A stretch of DNA of 64,000 nt from Christiangramia sp. (GCF_029937855.1 NZ_JAPYPC010000012.1:28054-92053); one strand, 5' to 3'. Shown: positions 18,249-27,659, counted from the stretch's first letter. Program-made: numbers and translations. The notes: generated from the letters alone by a model not told the origin.

Positions 18249-19430
18249 TTGAAAGAAGATTTCCTAAAATATCAGGCACAAACAACTCCGCACCCCTTAG
18301 CCCTGGAGGTTTCTCATGCGAAGGGAAGCTATATAATCACTACAGACGGAAAAAAACATCTGGATTTCGTTGCCGGAGTTTCAGCCTGTAGCCTTGGACA
18401 TTCACACCCTAAGATTGTAGCAGCTATCCGGGAGCAGGCAGAAAAATATTTACACGTGATGGTTTATGGGGAATATGCCCAAAAACCGGCAGTAGAGCTT
18501 TCCAGATTACTAGCCAGTCATTTGCCTGATCCAATTAATAAAACCTACCTGGTAAATTCAGGCACCGAAGCTATTGAAGGAGCGATGAAACTCGCCCGAA
18601 GAGCCACTGGAAGAACCGAAATTATTGCGGCCAGGAATGCCTATCATGGAAATACCATGGGCTCGTTGAGTCTAATGGATTTTGAAGAAAGGGTAAAACC
18701 TTTTAGACCTCTCTTGGCTGACATTTCTTTTATTGAATTTAATAATGAATCCCAACTCTCAAAAATCACCTCCAGAACGGCAGGTGTGGTGTTGGAAACC
18801 ATTCAGGGTGGCGCAGGCTTTATTCTGCCCGAAAATGACTATCTAAAAAAAGTAAAGGCTCGTTGTGAAGAAGTAGGAGCACTTCTGATATTAGATGAAA
18901 TTCAGCCTGGCTTTGGCCGAACAGGGAAACTCTTCGGATTTGAAAATTTTGGAATGGTACCAGACATTGTTGCACTGGGAAAAGGAATGGGAGGCGGTCT
19001 TCCCATTGGCGCCTTTTCATCTTCAGATAGATTAATGAACCTTTTAATGGACAATCCTAAGCTGGGACATATTACCACTTTTGGTGGAAATCCGCTCATT
19101 GCAGCCGCTGCGTTGGCAACTTTAAAGGAAATAACGGAGACCGACCTTATTCAGAAAAGCCTGGAAAAGGAAATTTTATTCAGAAAACACCTACAGCATC
19201 CACTAATAAATGAAATTAGAGGGAAAGGATTAATGCTTGGGCTTATTATGGAATCTGCCGAAATTGCCGATGCACTTATCCTGAAAGCAAAAGAAAAAGA
19301 ATTGATACTTTTCTGGTTATTATTTGAGAAACGCGCGGTACGGCTTACTCCGCCCCTAACAATTTCCAATGAAGAAATCATGAAAGGATGTGGCATTATT
19401 GTTGACATACTCAATGAAATTGAACATTGA
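18249..19430 (+). CDS. Class III PLP aminotransferase (acetylornithine-type)
   Basis: A 393-residue fold-type I PLP enzyme starting at TTG. The phosphate-binding segment NSGTEAIEGAMKLAR, the ILDEIQPGFGRTG strand carrying the ring-contacting Asp, and the Schiff-base lysine in LGKGMGGGLPIG (Lys245) are all present. Overall pattern and length fit the acetylornithine/ornithine aminotransferase group, but no arginine genes flank it, so I do not assign a substrate. It follows the OstA-like gene with a one-base gap. Confidence 0.88.
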   Translation: MKEDFLKYQAQTTPHPLALEVSHAKGSYIITTDGKKHLDFVAGVSACSLGHSHPKIVAAIREQAEKYLHVMVYGEYAQKPAVELSRLLASHLPDPINKTYLVNSGTEAIEGAMKLARRATGRTEIIAARNAYHGNTMGSLSLMDFEERVKPFRPLLADISFIEFNNESQLSKITSRTAGVVLETIQGGAGFILPENDYLKKVKARCEEVGALLILDEIQPGFGRTGKLFGFENFGMVPDIVALGKGMGGGLPIGAFSSSDRLMNLLMDNPKLGHITTFGGNPLIAAAALATLKEITETDLIQKSLEKEILFRKHLQHPLINEIRGKGLMLGLIMESAEIADALILKAKEKELILFWLLFEKRAVRLTPPLTISNEEIMKGCGIIVDILNEIEH

Positions 19431-19538
19431 GGCTACCGGGTGTTAATTAATTTGTTAACAACAATGTAACGAATTACCCAAAATCGCCTTTAATCATTTA
19501 TAACTTTAGTACAGAAGAAATCCCTTAATCACTCTCTT

Positions 19539-20936
19539 ATGCAGCTAAGCCATAACGAAGAAGATAATTTCTCACTTGCTCGTTTCGAATCTATGCTGAA
19601 AACAAACGATGTTTTGTTCTTCGATTCTAACGAGTTTGAAAATATTATTCATCATTATCTTGAAAATGGTAAGATTTCCCTTGCCAAAAAGGCAGTTAAG
19701 ATGAGTCTGGCGCAACATCCTACTTCAGTAAACCTAAAACTTTTTAAGGTTGAGATCCTGGTTTTTGAAGATAAACTGGATCTGGCAGATGGAATTTTAA
19801 ACGAATTGAAGGAGTTGGAATCTTCTAATGAGGAAATTTATATTCAAAAAGCACAGATTTATTCTAAAAGGGATATGCACACAGAAGCTATAAAAATGCT
19901 TCAGGCTGCTCTTGAAATCACCCTCGAAGATGCTGAAATATTTTCGCTGATGGGAATGGAATACCTATTCCTGGAAGATTTTGAAAATGCGAAATATAGC
20001 TTTATGAAATGCCTCGAAGCAGATGAGGAAGACTATTCGGCATTATATAATATTATGTATTGTTTTGATTTTCTTGATCAGAAAACCGAAGCGATAGATT
20101 ATTTAAACCTATACCTTAATAAGCATCCTTATTGTGAAGTGGCCTGGCACCAGGTTGGGAAACAGTATTTTGATCTAAAGGAATATAATAAAGCTTTAGC
20201 AGCATTCGATTTTGCCATTATTAGTGATGACAGGTTCGTGGGTGCATATCTTGAAAAAGGTAAAGTACTGGAAAAACTGAAGCGCTATAATGAAGCCATT
20301 GAAAATTATAATATCACCCTTGAACTGGAAGATCCTACTTCTTTCGCATATCTGCGTATCGGAAAATGTTTTGAAAAAATAGGTTGTGAAGATCTGGCTC
20401 TTAAAAACTATAAGCAAACAGTACATGAAGATCCTTTATTGGATAAAGGTTGGATAGCCATTACTGATTTTTACATCAAAAAACTGAATTTTCAGAAAGC
20501 TCTTTATTACATAAACAAGGCGATAAATATCGATGAAGAAAATGTTCTTTACTGGAAGCGATATGCCAAAATAAATAGCCGACTCAATTTCTTCGAAGAA
20601 GCCGAACAGGGCTATAAAAAAAGTCTGGAATTGGGCAATTATGAATTGGAAACCTGGATTAGACGTTGTGATATTCTTATAGGGCTTGGTGAATACGAAA
20701 CAGCGATCACCAGCATGTTACAGGCAATGGAATTCTATGCTGGTTCAGCAGAAATTGAATATCGACTCGCCGGTTTATTTTTCTGCACGAATAAAGGAGA
20801 AAAAGGTTATTTTCATCTTAATAATGCCCTTAAAATAGATTCAGAATATTATATCATCATCGAGGAGCTTTTCCCTAATATCTTTGATCGAAAGAGCGTC
20901 AAACAAATTATAAATTCCTTCGTTAAGCTCTCTTAG
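19539..20936 (+). CDS. Tetratricopeptide repeat protein
   Basis: A 465-residue protein without a clear signal peptide, made almost wholly of TPR-like helix pairs from about residue 40 to 450. Repeats are recognisable by the W/A-G-Y-A-P spacing, for example YNKALAAFDFAIISDD and YNEAIENYNITLELED. TPR arrays act as protein-binding scaffolds; the partner is unknown. The gene has its own upstream region with a TAACTTTA -7-like element and ends inside the promoter of the following DUF368 gene. Confidence 0.85.
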   Translation: MQLSHNEEDNFSLARFESMLKTNDVLFFDSNEFENIIHHYLENGKISLAKKAVKMSLAQHPTSVNLKLFKVEILVFEDKLDLADGILNELKELESSNEEIYIQKAQIYSKRDMHTEAIKMLQAALEITLEDAEIFSLMGMEYLFLEDFENAKYSFMKCLEADEEDYSALYNIMYCFDFLDQKTEAIDYLNLYLNKHPYCEVAWHQVGKQYFDLKEYNKALAAFDFAIISDDRFVGAYLEKGKVLEKLKRYNEAIENYNITLELEDPTSFAYLRIGKCFEKIGCEDLALKNYKQTVHEDPLLDKGWIAITDFYIKKLNFQKALYYINKAINIDEENVLYWKRYAKINSRLNFFEEAEQGYKKSLELGNYELETWIRRCDILIGLGEYETAITSMLQAMEFYAGSAEIEYRLAGLFFCTNKGEKGYFHLNNALKIDSEYYIIIEELFPNIFDRKSVKQIINSFVKLS

Positions 20937-20945
20937 TAATTTTGC

Positions 20946-20953
20946 TACCTTTG
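20946..20953 (+). promoter_or_regulatory. -7 promoter element of the DUF368 pair
   Basis: TACCTTTG, an exact TAnnTTTG match, 23 bases before the ATG of the first DUF368 gene and just after the stop of the TPR gene. Confidence 0.45.
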
Positions 20954-20975
20954 GGCGAATTCATAAAAAAAGAAG

Positions 20976-21914
20976 ATGCAGCGAAGTTTTTCGGATTACC
21001 TTAAGGTGACCTTAAAAGGAATGGCGATGGGCGCCGCAGACGTAGTTCCCGGGGTTTCTGGCGGTACCATCGCATTTATTTCCGGCATTTACGAAGAATT
21101 GATTTCTACCATTAGCGGAATTAAACCCTCCCTATTATCTACCTGGAAACAGGATGGTTTTAAAGCCATGTGGAAAGAGATGAACGGCAATTTTATCCTT
21201 GCCCTCTTCTGCGGAATTTTAATCAGTCTTTTCAGCTTAATGCGTTTGGCCAATTATCTATTGGAAACCCACCCCGTTTTAATCTGGTCTTTTTTCTTCG
21301 GCCTGGTACTCGCCAGTATCTGGTTTGTAGCTAAACAAATCCCCAAATGGAATTATAAGATAATTCTTGCGCTTATTATTGGCGCTGCGGTAGCTTCTTA
21401 TATTGTGAGCCTGCCGCCTCTTTCAGCTAGTTCAAGTTCTCTTTTTCTATTTTTTGCCGGGGCCATAGCAGTTTGCGCCATGATCTTACCAGGAATTTCG
21501 GGGGCTTTTATATTAGTATTATTAGGTGCTTATAAATCGATAACTGAGGCCGCCCATGATTTCGATCTTAAAACTCTTGCCATTGTTGGAGGTGGAGCAA
21601 TATTCGGATTATTAACTTTTTCAAGGATCTTAAAATGGCTCTTTGTGCATTATAGTAGTATCACTTTGGCTGTATTAACCGGTTTTATTGCTGGCTCCTT
21701 AAATAAAATATGGCCGTGGAAAGAAACGCTGGAAACCGCTATTTACGGAGATAAAGAAGTAGTTTTAAAGGAAGCTTCTGTCCTGCCCTGGAATTTCAGT
21801 GGTGATCCACAAACCTTATGGGCTATCTTATTAATATTTGCCGGATTTTTCCTTATTATTATTTTAGAATTGGTGGCCACTAAAAAACCTGATCCTGCCG
21901 ATGCAGCAAACTAG
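20976..21914 (+). CDS. DUF368 integral membrane protein (copy 1)
   Basis: A 312-residue polytopic membrane protein of the DUF368 family, with about eight hydrophobic helices. The family signature GMAMGAADVVPGVSGGTIAF lies at residues 15-34, and a second, related inverted copy, ILPGISGAFILVLLG, lies near residue 170, as expected for an internally duplicated transporter fold. Recent work on DUF368 relatives links some members to undecaprenyl-phosphate recycling (family knowledge; membership here is by motif only). It overlaps the start of its paralogue by 14 bases. Confidence 0.88.
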   Translation: MQRSFSDYLKVTLKGMAMGAADVVPGVSGGTIAFISGIYEELISTISGIKPSLLSTWKQDGFKAMWKEMNGNFILALFCGILISLFSLMRLANYLLETHPVLIWSFFFGLVLASIWFVAKQIPKWNYKIILALIIGAAVASYIVSLPPLSASSSSLFLFFAGAIAVCAMILPGISGAFILVLLGAYKSITEAAHDFDLKTLAIVGGGAIFGLLTFSRILKWLFVHYSSITLAVLTGFIAGSLNKIWPWKETLETAIYGDKEVVLKEASVLPWNFSGDPQTLWAILLIFAGFFLIIILELVATKKPDPADAAN

Positions 21915-22917
21915 AACGCTTACAGATAAGGTCCTCCTTGTTCTTAAAGGGCTGGCCATGGGCGCCGCAAACAAAGTTCCGGGGGTTTCTGGTGGTGTGG
22001 TTGCGTTCGTTGCCGGTTTTTATGAAGAATTTATTTATTCCCTGCAAAAGGTGAATATCAAAGCTTTTAAACTTCTTATTTCAGGAAGATTTAAAAGTTT
22101 CTATCAATACATTAACGGGAAGTTTTTAAGTCTTTTGATCCTGGGAATGCTCATTAGTTATTTCAGTGTTTCCAAAGCACTGGACTATCTCATCGTGCAT
22201 TACGAATTATATGTTTGGTCTGCTTTCTTCGGAATGATCATAGGTTCTATTTATTATATAAGTAAGGATTTTGATGAATGGGATAAAAACTCCATTCTTT
22301 TTGCAATTTTCGGTATTGTTGCAGGAATCGCCATAAGTTTCCTGGAACCAGCCAGAGAGAATGATAATTTATGGTTTGTATTTGTTTGCGGAATGATAAG
22401 TGTTTCGGGAATGACCTTGCCCGGCCTTTCCGGTAGTTTTATCCTTATCCTGCTCGGTAATTATGTACTTCTACTGGTAGATTCTGTAAACGCTTTATAT
22501 GATACCATTGCTGAAATTATCATGCTGGATTTCAGTTTTACCGGAGAGCCTGAAAGACTGCGAATGCTTCAGGTGTTAATAGTATTTGCAGTAGGTTCCC
22601 TCGCAGGCCTTGTTTCTTTATCACACCTTTTAGGTTATGTGCTCAAAAAAAGAAAAAAAGAAACCTTTGCCGTCATTATTGGTTTTATCACAGGCTCCCT
22701 TGGTGTGGTATGGCCATGGAAAGAAAAGATATTCAAGATCAACGCTGCGGGAGATACTTTAATAGACAGGGAAGGAAATAAAATTATTGATAACTATGAC
22801 AGGTACTGGCCCTCTTTTGAAACATTAGAAACCTGGCTGGCTATTGTATTCATAATAGTTGGAATATTTATCGTTTTAGGATTGGCCTGGTATGAAAACA
22901 GAAAATCTAATCTATGA
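21901..22917 (+). CDS. DUF368 integral membrane protein (copy 2)
   Basis: A 338-residue paralogue of the preceding gene with the same two signatures, GLAMGAANKVPGVSGGVVAF and TLPGLSGSFILILLGNY, but a longer loop near the C-terminus. In the first signature the acidic residue after AA (AADVV) is replaced by Asn-Lys (AANKV), so substrate handling may differ between the copies. The gene overlaps the upstream DUF368 gene and the downstream aroE (ATGA overlap), which indicates translational coupling of all three. Confidence 0.88.
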   Translation: MQQTRTLTDKVLLVLKGLAMGAANKVPGVSGGVVAFVAGFYEEFIYSLQKVNIKAFKLLISGRFKSFYQYINGKFLSLLILGMLISYFSVSKALDYLIVHYELYVWSAFFGMIIGSIYYISKDFDEWDKNSILFAIFGIVAGIAISFLEPARENDNLWFVFVCGMISVSGMTLPGLSGSFILILLGNYVLLLVDSVNALYDTIAEIIMLDFSFTGEPERLRMLQVLIVFAVGSLAGLVSLSHLLGYVLKKRKKETFAVIIGFITGSLGVVWPWKEKIFKINAAGDTLIDREGNKIIDNYDRYWPSFETLETWLAIVFIIVGIFIVLGLAWYENRKSNL

Positions 22918-23642
22918 GGACTTTCGGATTAATTGGAAGAAATATTGATTACTCTTTTTCCAGAAAATATTTTGCAGAGAAATTCCAAAGCGAAAACATC
23001 AACGCTGAATATCGCAATTTTGATCTCTCTCATATAGAAATGTTTCCTGAAATCCTGAAAGAAAATGTGGTGTCTGGTTTTAATGTGACGATCCCGTACA
23101 AAGAAGTTATTATCCCTTACCTGGATCATCTCGATTCACATGCTGAAAAAATTCAGGCCGTTAACACCATAAAATTTGAAAAAGATGGTAGCATCTGCGG
23201 TTACAATACAGATTACTGGGGATTTCTGGAATCCCTAAAACCACACCTTGAATCTCCTCATTCCAAAGCAATTATCCTGGGAACAGGCGGAGCTTCCAAA
23301 GCTATTGCCTATGCACTTAAATTACTGGAAATAGATTTTAAATTTATATCGCGAAACCCGGAAAAAGGGCAATTCTCCTATGCAAATCTGGATGAAAAAA
23401 TCATCGATTCCCATACTCTTATTATTAATTGCTCTCCTTTGGGCACCTTCCCCGATACTGAAAAACATCCGGAAATTCCTTTTGAATTTATTTCAGAAAA
23501 ACACCTCATCTACGACCTTATTTATAATCCTGCGGAAACACAGTTCATGCAACTTGCAGCGGAACAGGGCGCCAAAACTGTGAATGGTTCTGAGATGTTA
23601 AAGCTTCAGGCAGAAAAATCCTGGAACATCTGGAATTCCTGA
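22914..23642 (+). CDS. aroE: Shikimate dehydrogenase
   Basis: A 242-residue NADPH-dependent enzyme of aromatic amino acid synthesis. The substrate-binding half shows SFSRKYF and GFNVTIPYKE, which holds the catalytic lysine. The partner aspartate lies in CGYNTDYWGF. The nucleotide-binding half begins with ILGTGGASKAIAYAL, and the C-terminal NGSEMLKLQAEKSW segment is typical. It is somewhat shorter than the enterobacterial enzyme, as usual in Bacteroidota. Its ATG overlaps the stop of the upstream DUF368 gene. Confidence 0.94.
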   Translation: MRTFGLIGRNIDYSFSRKYFAEKFQSENINAEYRNFDLSHIEMFPEILKENVVSGFNVTIPYKEVIIPYLDHLDSHAEKIQAVNTIKFEKDGSICGYNTDYWGFLESLKPHLESPHSKAIILGTGGASKAIAYALKLLEIDFKFISRNPEKGQFSYANLDEKIIDSHTLIINCSPLGTFPDTEKHPEIPFEFISEKHLIYDLIYNPAETQFMQLAAEQGAKTVNGSEMLKLQAEKSWNIWNS

Positions 23643-23691
23643 TTCTGCAATATAAATTGCGTATTGCTGCTTCATAAATAAAACCAATCCC

Positions 23692-23730
23692 TTGTCCAAT
23701 TTTAGGGGAGTTGTTATCTTTCAGAATTAA
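23692..23730 (+). promoter_or_regulatory. Promoter candidate of the DUF349 gene
   Basis: A TTG is followed after 20 bases by TATCTTTC, one mismatch from TAnnTTTG, upstream of the DUF349 gene and after the stop of aroE. Spacing agrees with Bacteroidota promoters. Confidence 0.4.
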
Positions 23731-23752
23731 TAGAATATGAGGAACCTTAACA

Positions 23753-26077
23753 TTGAAAGATATGTCACAGCAAGAAAATGAGAACAAGAAGAACCTTTCC
23801 CCCGAAGATTTAGAGAAGAAAGAAAATAAGAAGACTTCAGAGGAAAAGACTTCAGAGGAAAGCACAGCGGAAATGACGGATAAGCCTGTGGATGAAGTAA
23901 AAAAGGAAGACTCAAAGGAAGTTTCTTCCGAAGAAAAGGCTGAGGAATCAACAGATCATGAAGATGCGATGCTTCATGAATCGGCTACCGGGAAAGCCAC
24001 TTCAGATAAAATTTTCAGAGAAAAGAAAAATCCGGATGAAGATCCCTATACACATATGGAAGAAACGGAGGATGTAGAGAACCCATTTTTTAAAGAGCCT
24101 GAATTTAAAGGGGATCAGACTGAAAAAAAGGAAAAGCCTAAAGAAAAATTATCAGATTCTACAGATCATGAGGATGCCATTATTTCAGAATCTGAATCTA
24201 AAATTCAAAAAAGTGAAGATTCAGAAGAAGAAACAGAGAGCGATATCGGTGATGCCGTGGTAGGTGAAAGTAAGAAATCTTCAGGAAACCACGAGGAAGA
24301 TATTAACAGTGCCGTAGCTGAAGATAGTGAGGATGAAAGTGCCACCGAGCGCCATAATATTGAGAAAAAGGACTATCATTCTATGAGCAAGGAAGCCCTG
24401 GCAGATGAGCTAGAGAAACTTCTGAAGAACGAGAAAATCCAGGCGATTAAAGAACATGTAGCTGAAATTCGGGCAGAATTCAATGCAAAGTTCGATGAAG
24501 AGATGGAAGAGAAAAAAGAAGATTTTCTTGCCGATGGCGGAAATATTATTGACTTCCATTATTCTACTCCGCTGAAGAAAAGGTTCAACTCAATTTATTT
24601 TGATTACAAGGAGCAAAGAAATAATTATTATAAACGCCTGAAAAAGGATCTTAATGAAAATCTTCAAAGGCGACTGGAACTTATTGAAGAACTAAAAGGC
24701 CTTATTGATGTTGAAGAAAATATCAATACCACGTATAACCATTTTAAAGAAATTCAGGAAAAGTGGCGTACGGCCGGTCCTATTCCCAGAGATCGCTACA
24801 ATAATGTATGGAACACCTACCATCACCATGTAGAAAATTTCTATGATTTCCTTCACCTCAACAGGGAATTCAGGGATATGGATTTTAAACATAACCTGGA
24901 ACAAAAACTAAAGGTGATAGATCGTGCTGAAGAGCTTCTTCAGGAAAAAGATGTAAACCGTGCCTTTCGGGAACTTCAGATGCTGCATAAAATGTGGAAG
25001 GAAGAACTTGGTCCGGTTGCGCGGGAGTATCGCGAAGATATATGGGAAAGATTTAGCACTGCCACCAAAAGAATTCATGATAAAAGACAGGAATATTTTA
25101 ACAGCCTGGATGAACAGTATGAAAAAAACTGGGAGCGTAAGCAGGAGATTATAGAAAAAATTAAAGAAATCGCCGATCAGGATTTTGACAGCCACAATAA
25201 ATGGCAGCAAAAGATAAAGGAAATCGAGTCTTTGCGTGAAGAATTCTTTAATGCCGGCAAAGTTCCACGCAACAAAAACCAGGAAACCTGGAATGCATTT
25301 AAAGAAAATGTTCGTCGGTTTAACCGGAAGAAAAATGCTTTTTACAAGAACCTGAAAAAGCAACAATATGAGAACCTTGAAAAAAAGAAAGAACTTATTA
25401 AGATAGCTGAAGATAATAAGGATAGTGACGATTTTAAGACCGTTACCCCTTTGATGAAAAAAATTCAGACTGACTGGAAAAAAGTGGGGCATGTTCCCAG
25501 AAAAGACAGTGATAAAGTTTGGAAACAGTTTAAAAAAGCCTGTAACCATTACTTTGACAGGCTGCATGCTCAAAAGAACGAAGACAACAAGGAAGAGGTA
25601 GAAGCTTTTGAAAAGAAGAAAAATATCCTTGACAAAGTGAAGGCCATTGAACTTTCCGGAACCAAAAAAGAAGACCTTGCCAAGATCAAAGAACAGATCA
25701 ATGCCTGGAAAGAGATTGGAAAAGTACCTTATAACAAACGTTTTATAGAAGGGAAGTTCAATAAAGCTTTGGATCAACTATTCAAGAAAATGGATATTGA
25801 TAATACCAAGGCTGAAATGATGAAGTATGAAAATAAGGTACAGGCGCTGGATAATGCTGATGATGATAAAAGAATAAGGAATGAACATTATTTTCTGACT
25901 AAAAAGATTGAAGAAACCAAAGCTGAAATAAGACAGTTAGAGAATAATCTTCAATTCTTCTCTAACGTTGATGATGATAATCCTTTGGTAAAGGAAGTAC
26001 ATAAGAATATTGCTAACCATAAAGCCGATCTTGAAGTTTGGAAAGAAAAACTGGAAAAGATCAAATCGCTTTATTAA
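23753..26077 (+). CDS. DUF349 repeat protein
   Basis: A 774-residue, very charged cytosolic protein. Residues 1-220 are acidic and low in complexity, with four loosely repeated cassettes such as STDHEDAMLHES, STDHEDAIISES, DIGDAVVGES and DINSAVAEDS. From about 235 onwards come several DUF349 helical repeats of roughly 70 residues, marked by the W-K-x-G-x-V/I-P-R pattern (EKWRTAGPIPRDRYN, TDWKKVGHVPRKDSD, NAWKEIGKVPYNKRF). The C-terminus is a coiled coil. DUF349 proteins are widespread in Bacteroidota with no firm function. The start is the ATG giving MKDMSQQ; a second ATG three codons later is possible. Confidence 0.88.
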   Translation: MKDMSQQENENKKNLSPEDLEKKENKKTSEEKTSEESTAEMTDKPVDEVKKEDSKEVSSEEKAEESTDHEDAMLHESATGKATSDKIFREKKNPDEDPYTHMEETEDVENPFFKEPEFKGDQTEKKEKPKEKLSDSTDHEDAIISESESKIQKSEDSEEETESDIGDAVVGESKKSSGNHEEDINSAVAEDSEDESATERHNIEKKDYHSMSKEALADELEKLLKNEKIQAIKEHVAEIRAEFNAKFDEEMEEKKEDFLADGGNIIDFHYSTPLKKRFNSIYFDYKEQRNNYYKRLKKDLNENLQRRLELIEELKGLIDVEENINTTYNHFKEIQEKWRTAGPIPRDRYNNVWNTYHHHVENFYDFLHLNREFRDMDFKHNLEQKLKVIDRAEELLQEKDVNRAFRELQMLHKMWKEELGPVAREYREDIWERFSTATKRIHDKRQEYFNSLDEQYEKNWERKQEIIEKIKEIADQDFDSHNKWQQKIKEIESLREEFFNAGKVPRNKNQETWNAFKENVRRFNRKKNAFYKNLKKQQYENLEKKKELIKIAEDNKDSDDFKTVTPLMKKIQTDWKKVGHVPRKDSDKVWKQFKKACNHYFDRLHAQKNEDNKEEVEAFEKKKNILDKVKAIELSGTKKEDLAKIKEQINAWKEIGKVPYNKRFIEGKFNKALDQLFKKMDIDNTKAEMMKYENKVQALDNADDDKRIRNEHYFLTKKIEETKAEIRQLENNLQFFSNVDDDNPLVKEVHKNIANHKADLEVWKEKLEKIKSLY

Positions 26078-26087
26078 TTAAAATTCC

Positions 26088-26714
26088 ATGCCTTGCAGCT
26101 TATGCAATTGCACCACCCGGTTTTTTGAGAGTGTTCAGGAACGGGAATATGTGCAGTGTACAGGTTGCAGGGCAATTTTTCTCTCCCCTGAATATTATTT
26201 AAGTCCGCAGGCAGAAAAATACAGGTACATTCTGCACAATAATGATGTAGATGACCCCGGATATATTCATTTTGCGAGTCCGATTATTAACCAGATCAAA
26301 TCTGATTTTGACAATGATTCAAAAGGTCTGGATTTTGGATGTGGTACGGGTCCCGTGATCACTTCAGAATTGGAAAAATCAGGATTTAATTTAACACTTT
26401 ATGATCCCTATTTTCAACCGAATAATAAAGTTCTGAAAAATACCTACGATTTTATTATCTGCTGTGAAGTCATGGAACATTTTCAAAATCCATTGCAGGA
26501 ATTTAAGCTTCTTCGCTCTTTGCTGAAAGATAGGGGGAAACTATATTGTAAAACCGGGGTCTGGAATAAGAAGATAGATTTTCAGGGCTGGCACTATAAA
26601 AATGATCTAACCCATGTGATTTTTTATAGTAAAGAGACCTTGGAATGGCTTAAGACAAGTTTGAATTTCTCAGCCTTGAATATATGTGATGATCTTATTG
26701 TTTTTAGCGCCTGA
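26088..26714 (+). CDS. Class I SAM methyltransferase with N-terminal zinc ribbon
   Basis: A 208-residue protein. The N-terminus has two cysteine pairs, CSLC and CTGC, that can bind one zinc. The SAM-binding motif I reads GLDFGCGTG at about residue 85, and motif II-like residues (LYDPYFQ) follow. The later ICCEVMEHFQNP is the usual post-II/IV segment of the Methyltransf_11 group. The target is unknown. It follows the DUF349 gene by 10 bases and is probably co-transcribed with it; it ends one base before the convergent mazG. Confidence 0.8.
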   Translation: MPCSLCNCTTRFFESVQEREYVQCTGCRAIFLSPEYYLSPQAEKYRYILHNNDVDDPGYIHFASPIINQIKSDFDNDSKGLDFGCGTGPVITSELEKSGFNLTLYDPYFQPNNKVLKNTYDFIICCEVMEHFQNPLQEFKLLRSLLKDRGKLYCKTGVWNKKIDFQGWHYKNDLTHVIFYSKETLEWLKTSLNFSALNICDDLIVFSA

Positions 26715-27488
26715 TCACTGTTTTTTGGCTTCATTCCAGAAAACATCCATTTCGGTCAGCGTCATATCTTTCAGGGCTTTATTATTCTCCTTTGCTTTTC
26801 TTTCTAGATACTGAAATCTTTTTATGAATTTTTTATTGGTCCGTTCCAGCGCATTTTCCGGGTTTACATTAAGAAATCGGGCATAATTGACCATAGAAAA
26901 AAGCACATCCCCAAATTCAGCTTCTATTTCATCCAGGTTATTTTCATTGACTTCGTGCTGAAGTTCTTCCAGTTCTTCCTTAAGCTTTTCAAACACCTGT
27001 TGCGGTTCTTCCCAGTCGAAACCAACTCCGGCAACCTTATCCTGTATCCTGTTTGCCTTAACGATCGCGGGTAAAGATCGGGGCACACCCTCCAAAACAC
27101 TTTGCTTACCTTCCTTTAATTTAAGATTTTCCCAGTTCCTCTTTACGTCCTCTTCATCTTCAACTTTCACATCACCATAGATATGGGGATGCCTATCGAT
27201 TAACTTATCACAAATACTATTAGCTACATCGGCAATATCAAAATCATTGGTTTCGCTTCCAATTTTGGAATAAAAAACCAGATGCAGTAACACATCGCCA
27301 AGTTCTTTTTTAATTTCCTCCATATCCTTATCCAGGATCGCGTCTCCAAGTTCGTAAGTTTCCTCTATGGTAAGATGTCTAAGGGATTCCATGGTTTGCT
27401 TTCTATCCCAGGGACACTGCTCCCGGAGCTCATCCATAATAGTTAATAATCTATCGAATGCTTTAAGCTGATCTTCTCTGGAATTCAT
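26715..27488 (-). CDS. mazG: Nucleoside triphosphate pyrophosphohydrolase MazG
   Basis: A 257-residue all-alpha NTP pyrophosphatase that cleans non-canonical nucleotides. Two tandem MazG domains are visible: the first with CPWDRKQTMESLRHLTIEET and KKELGDVLLHLVF, the second with EELEELQHEVN and EAEFGDVLFSMVN. The frame stays open 46 codons further upstream but would run through the tRNA-His gene, so I take the ATG giving MNSREDQLKAFDRL, which matches family starts. It is convergent with the methyltransferase gene. Confidence 0.93.
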   Translation of the reverse strand: MNSREDQLKAFDRLLTIMDELREQCPWDRKQTMESLRHLTIEETYELGDAILDKDMEEIKKELGDVLLHLVFYSKIGSETNDFDIADVANSICDKLIDRHPHIYGDVKVEDEEDVKRNWENLKLKEGKQSVLEGVPRSLPAIVKANRIQDKVAGVGFDWEEPQQVFEKLKEELEELQHEVNENNLDEIEAEFGDVLFSMVNYARFLNVNPENALERTNKKFIKRFQYLERKAKENNKALKDMTLTEMDVFWNEAKKQ

Positions 27489-27547
27489 GCGGAAATTGAT
27501 TTTGGTAAAAATAAGATTTAGAGTCCTGAAACTTGAATTTAAAACAC

Positions 27548-27574
27548 AAAAAAAGTCCTTCATTTCTGAAGGAC
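27548..27574 (-). terminator. Intrinsic terminator of tRNA-His
   Basis: On the minus strand, GTCCTTCA and TGAAGGAC pair around GAAA and are followed by seven T. It lies 10 bases after the 3' end of the tRNA. Confidence 0.9.
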
Positions 27575-27584
27575 TCTGCTTTTG

Positions 27585-27659
27585 GGTGGAAGACCGGTTT
27601 CGAACCGGCGACCTCCGGAACCACAATCCGGCGCTCTAACCAGCTGAGCTACAACCACC
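27585..27659 (-). tRNA. tRNA-His (anticodon GTG)
   Basis: A 75-base cloverleaf including the extra 5' G (G-1) that pairs with discriminator C73, the identity mark of histidine tRNA. The D arm (GCTCAGCTGGTTAGAGC), an anticodon stem CCGGA/TCCGG around a loop with GTG, and a T arm with TTCGAAA are clear. The 3' CCA is not encoded (CCA would read CAA). Pairs 5-68 and 6-67 of the acceptor stem are U-U as I fold it. Transcription is terminated by its own hairpin. Confidence 0.93.

Noticed and set aside
24908..25777. 289-codon open frame antisense to the DUF349 gene
   Set aside because: It is a shadow of a lysine- and glutamate-rich gene; the translation is an unlikely Phe/Leu-rich sequence with no recognisable motif.
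27489..27626. Longer N-terminus for MazG
   Set aside because: The open frame continues upstream but would run through the tRNA-His gene and its terminator; the ATG at 27488 fits family starts.
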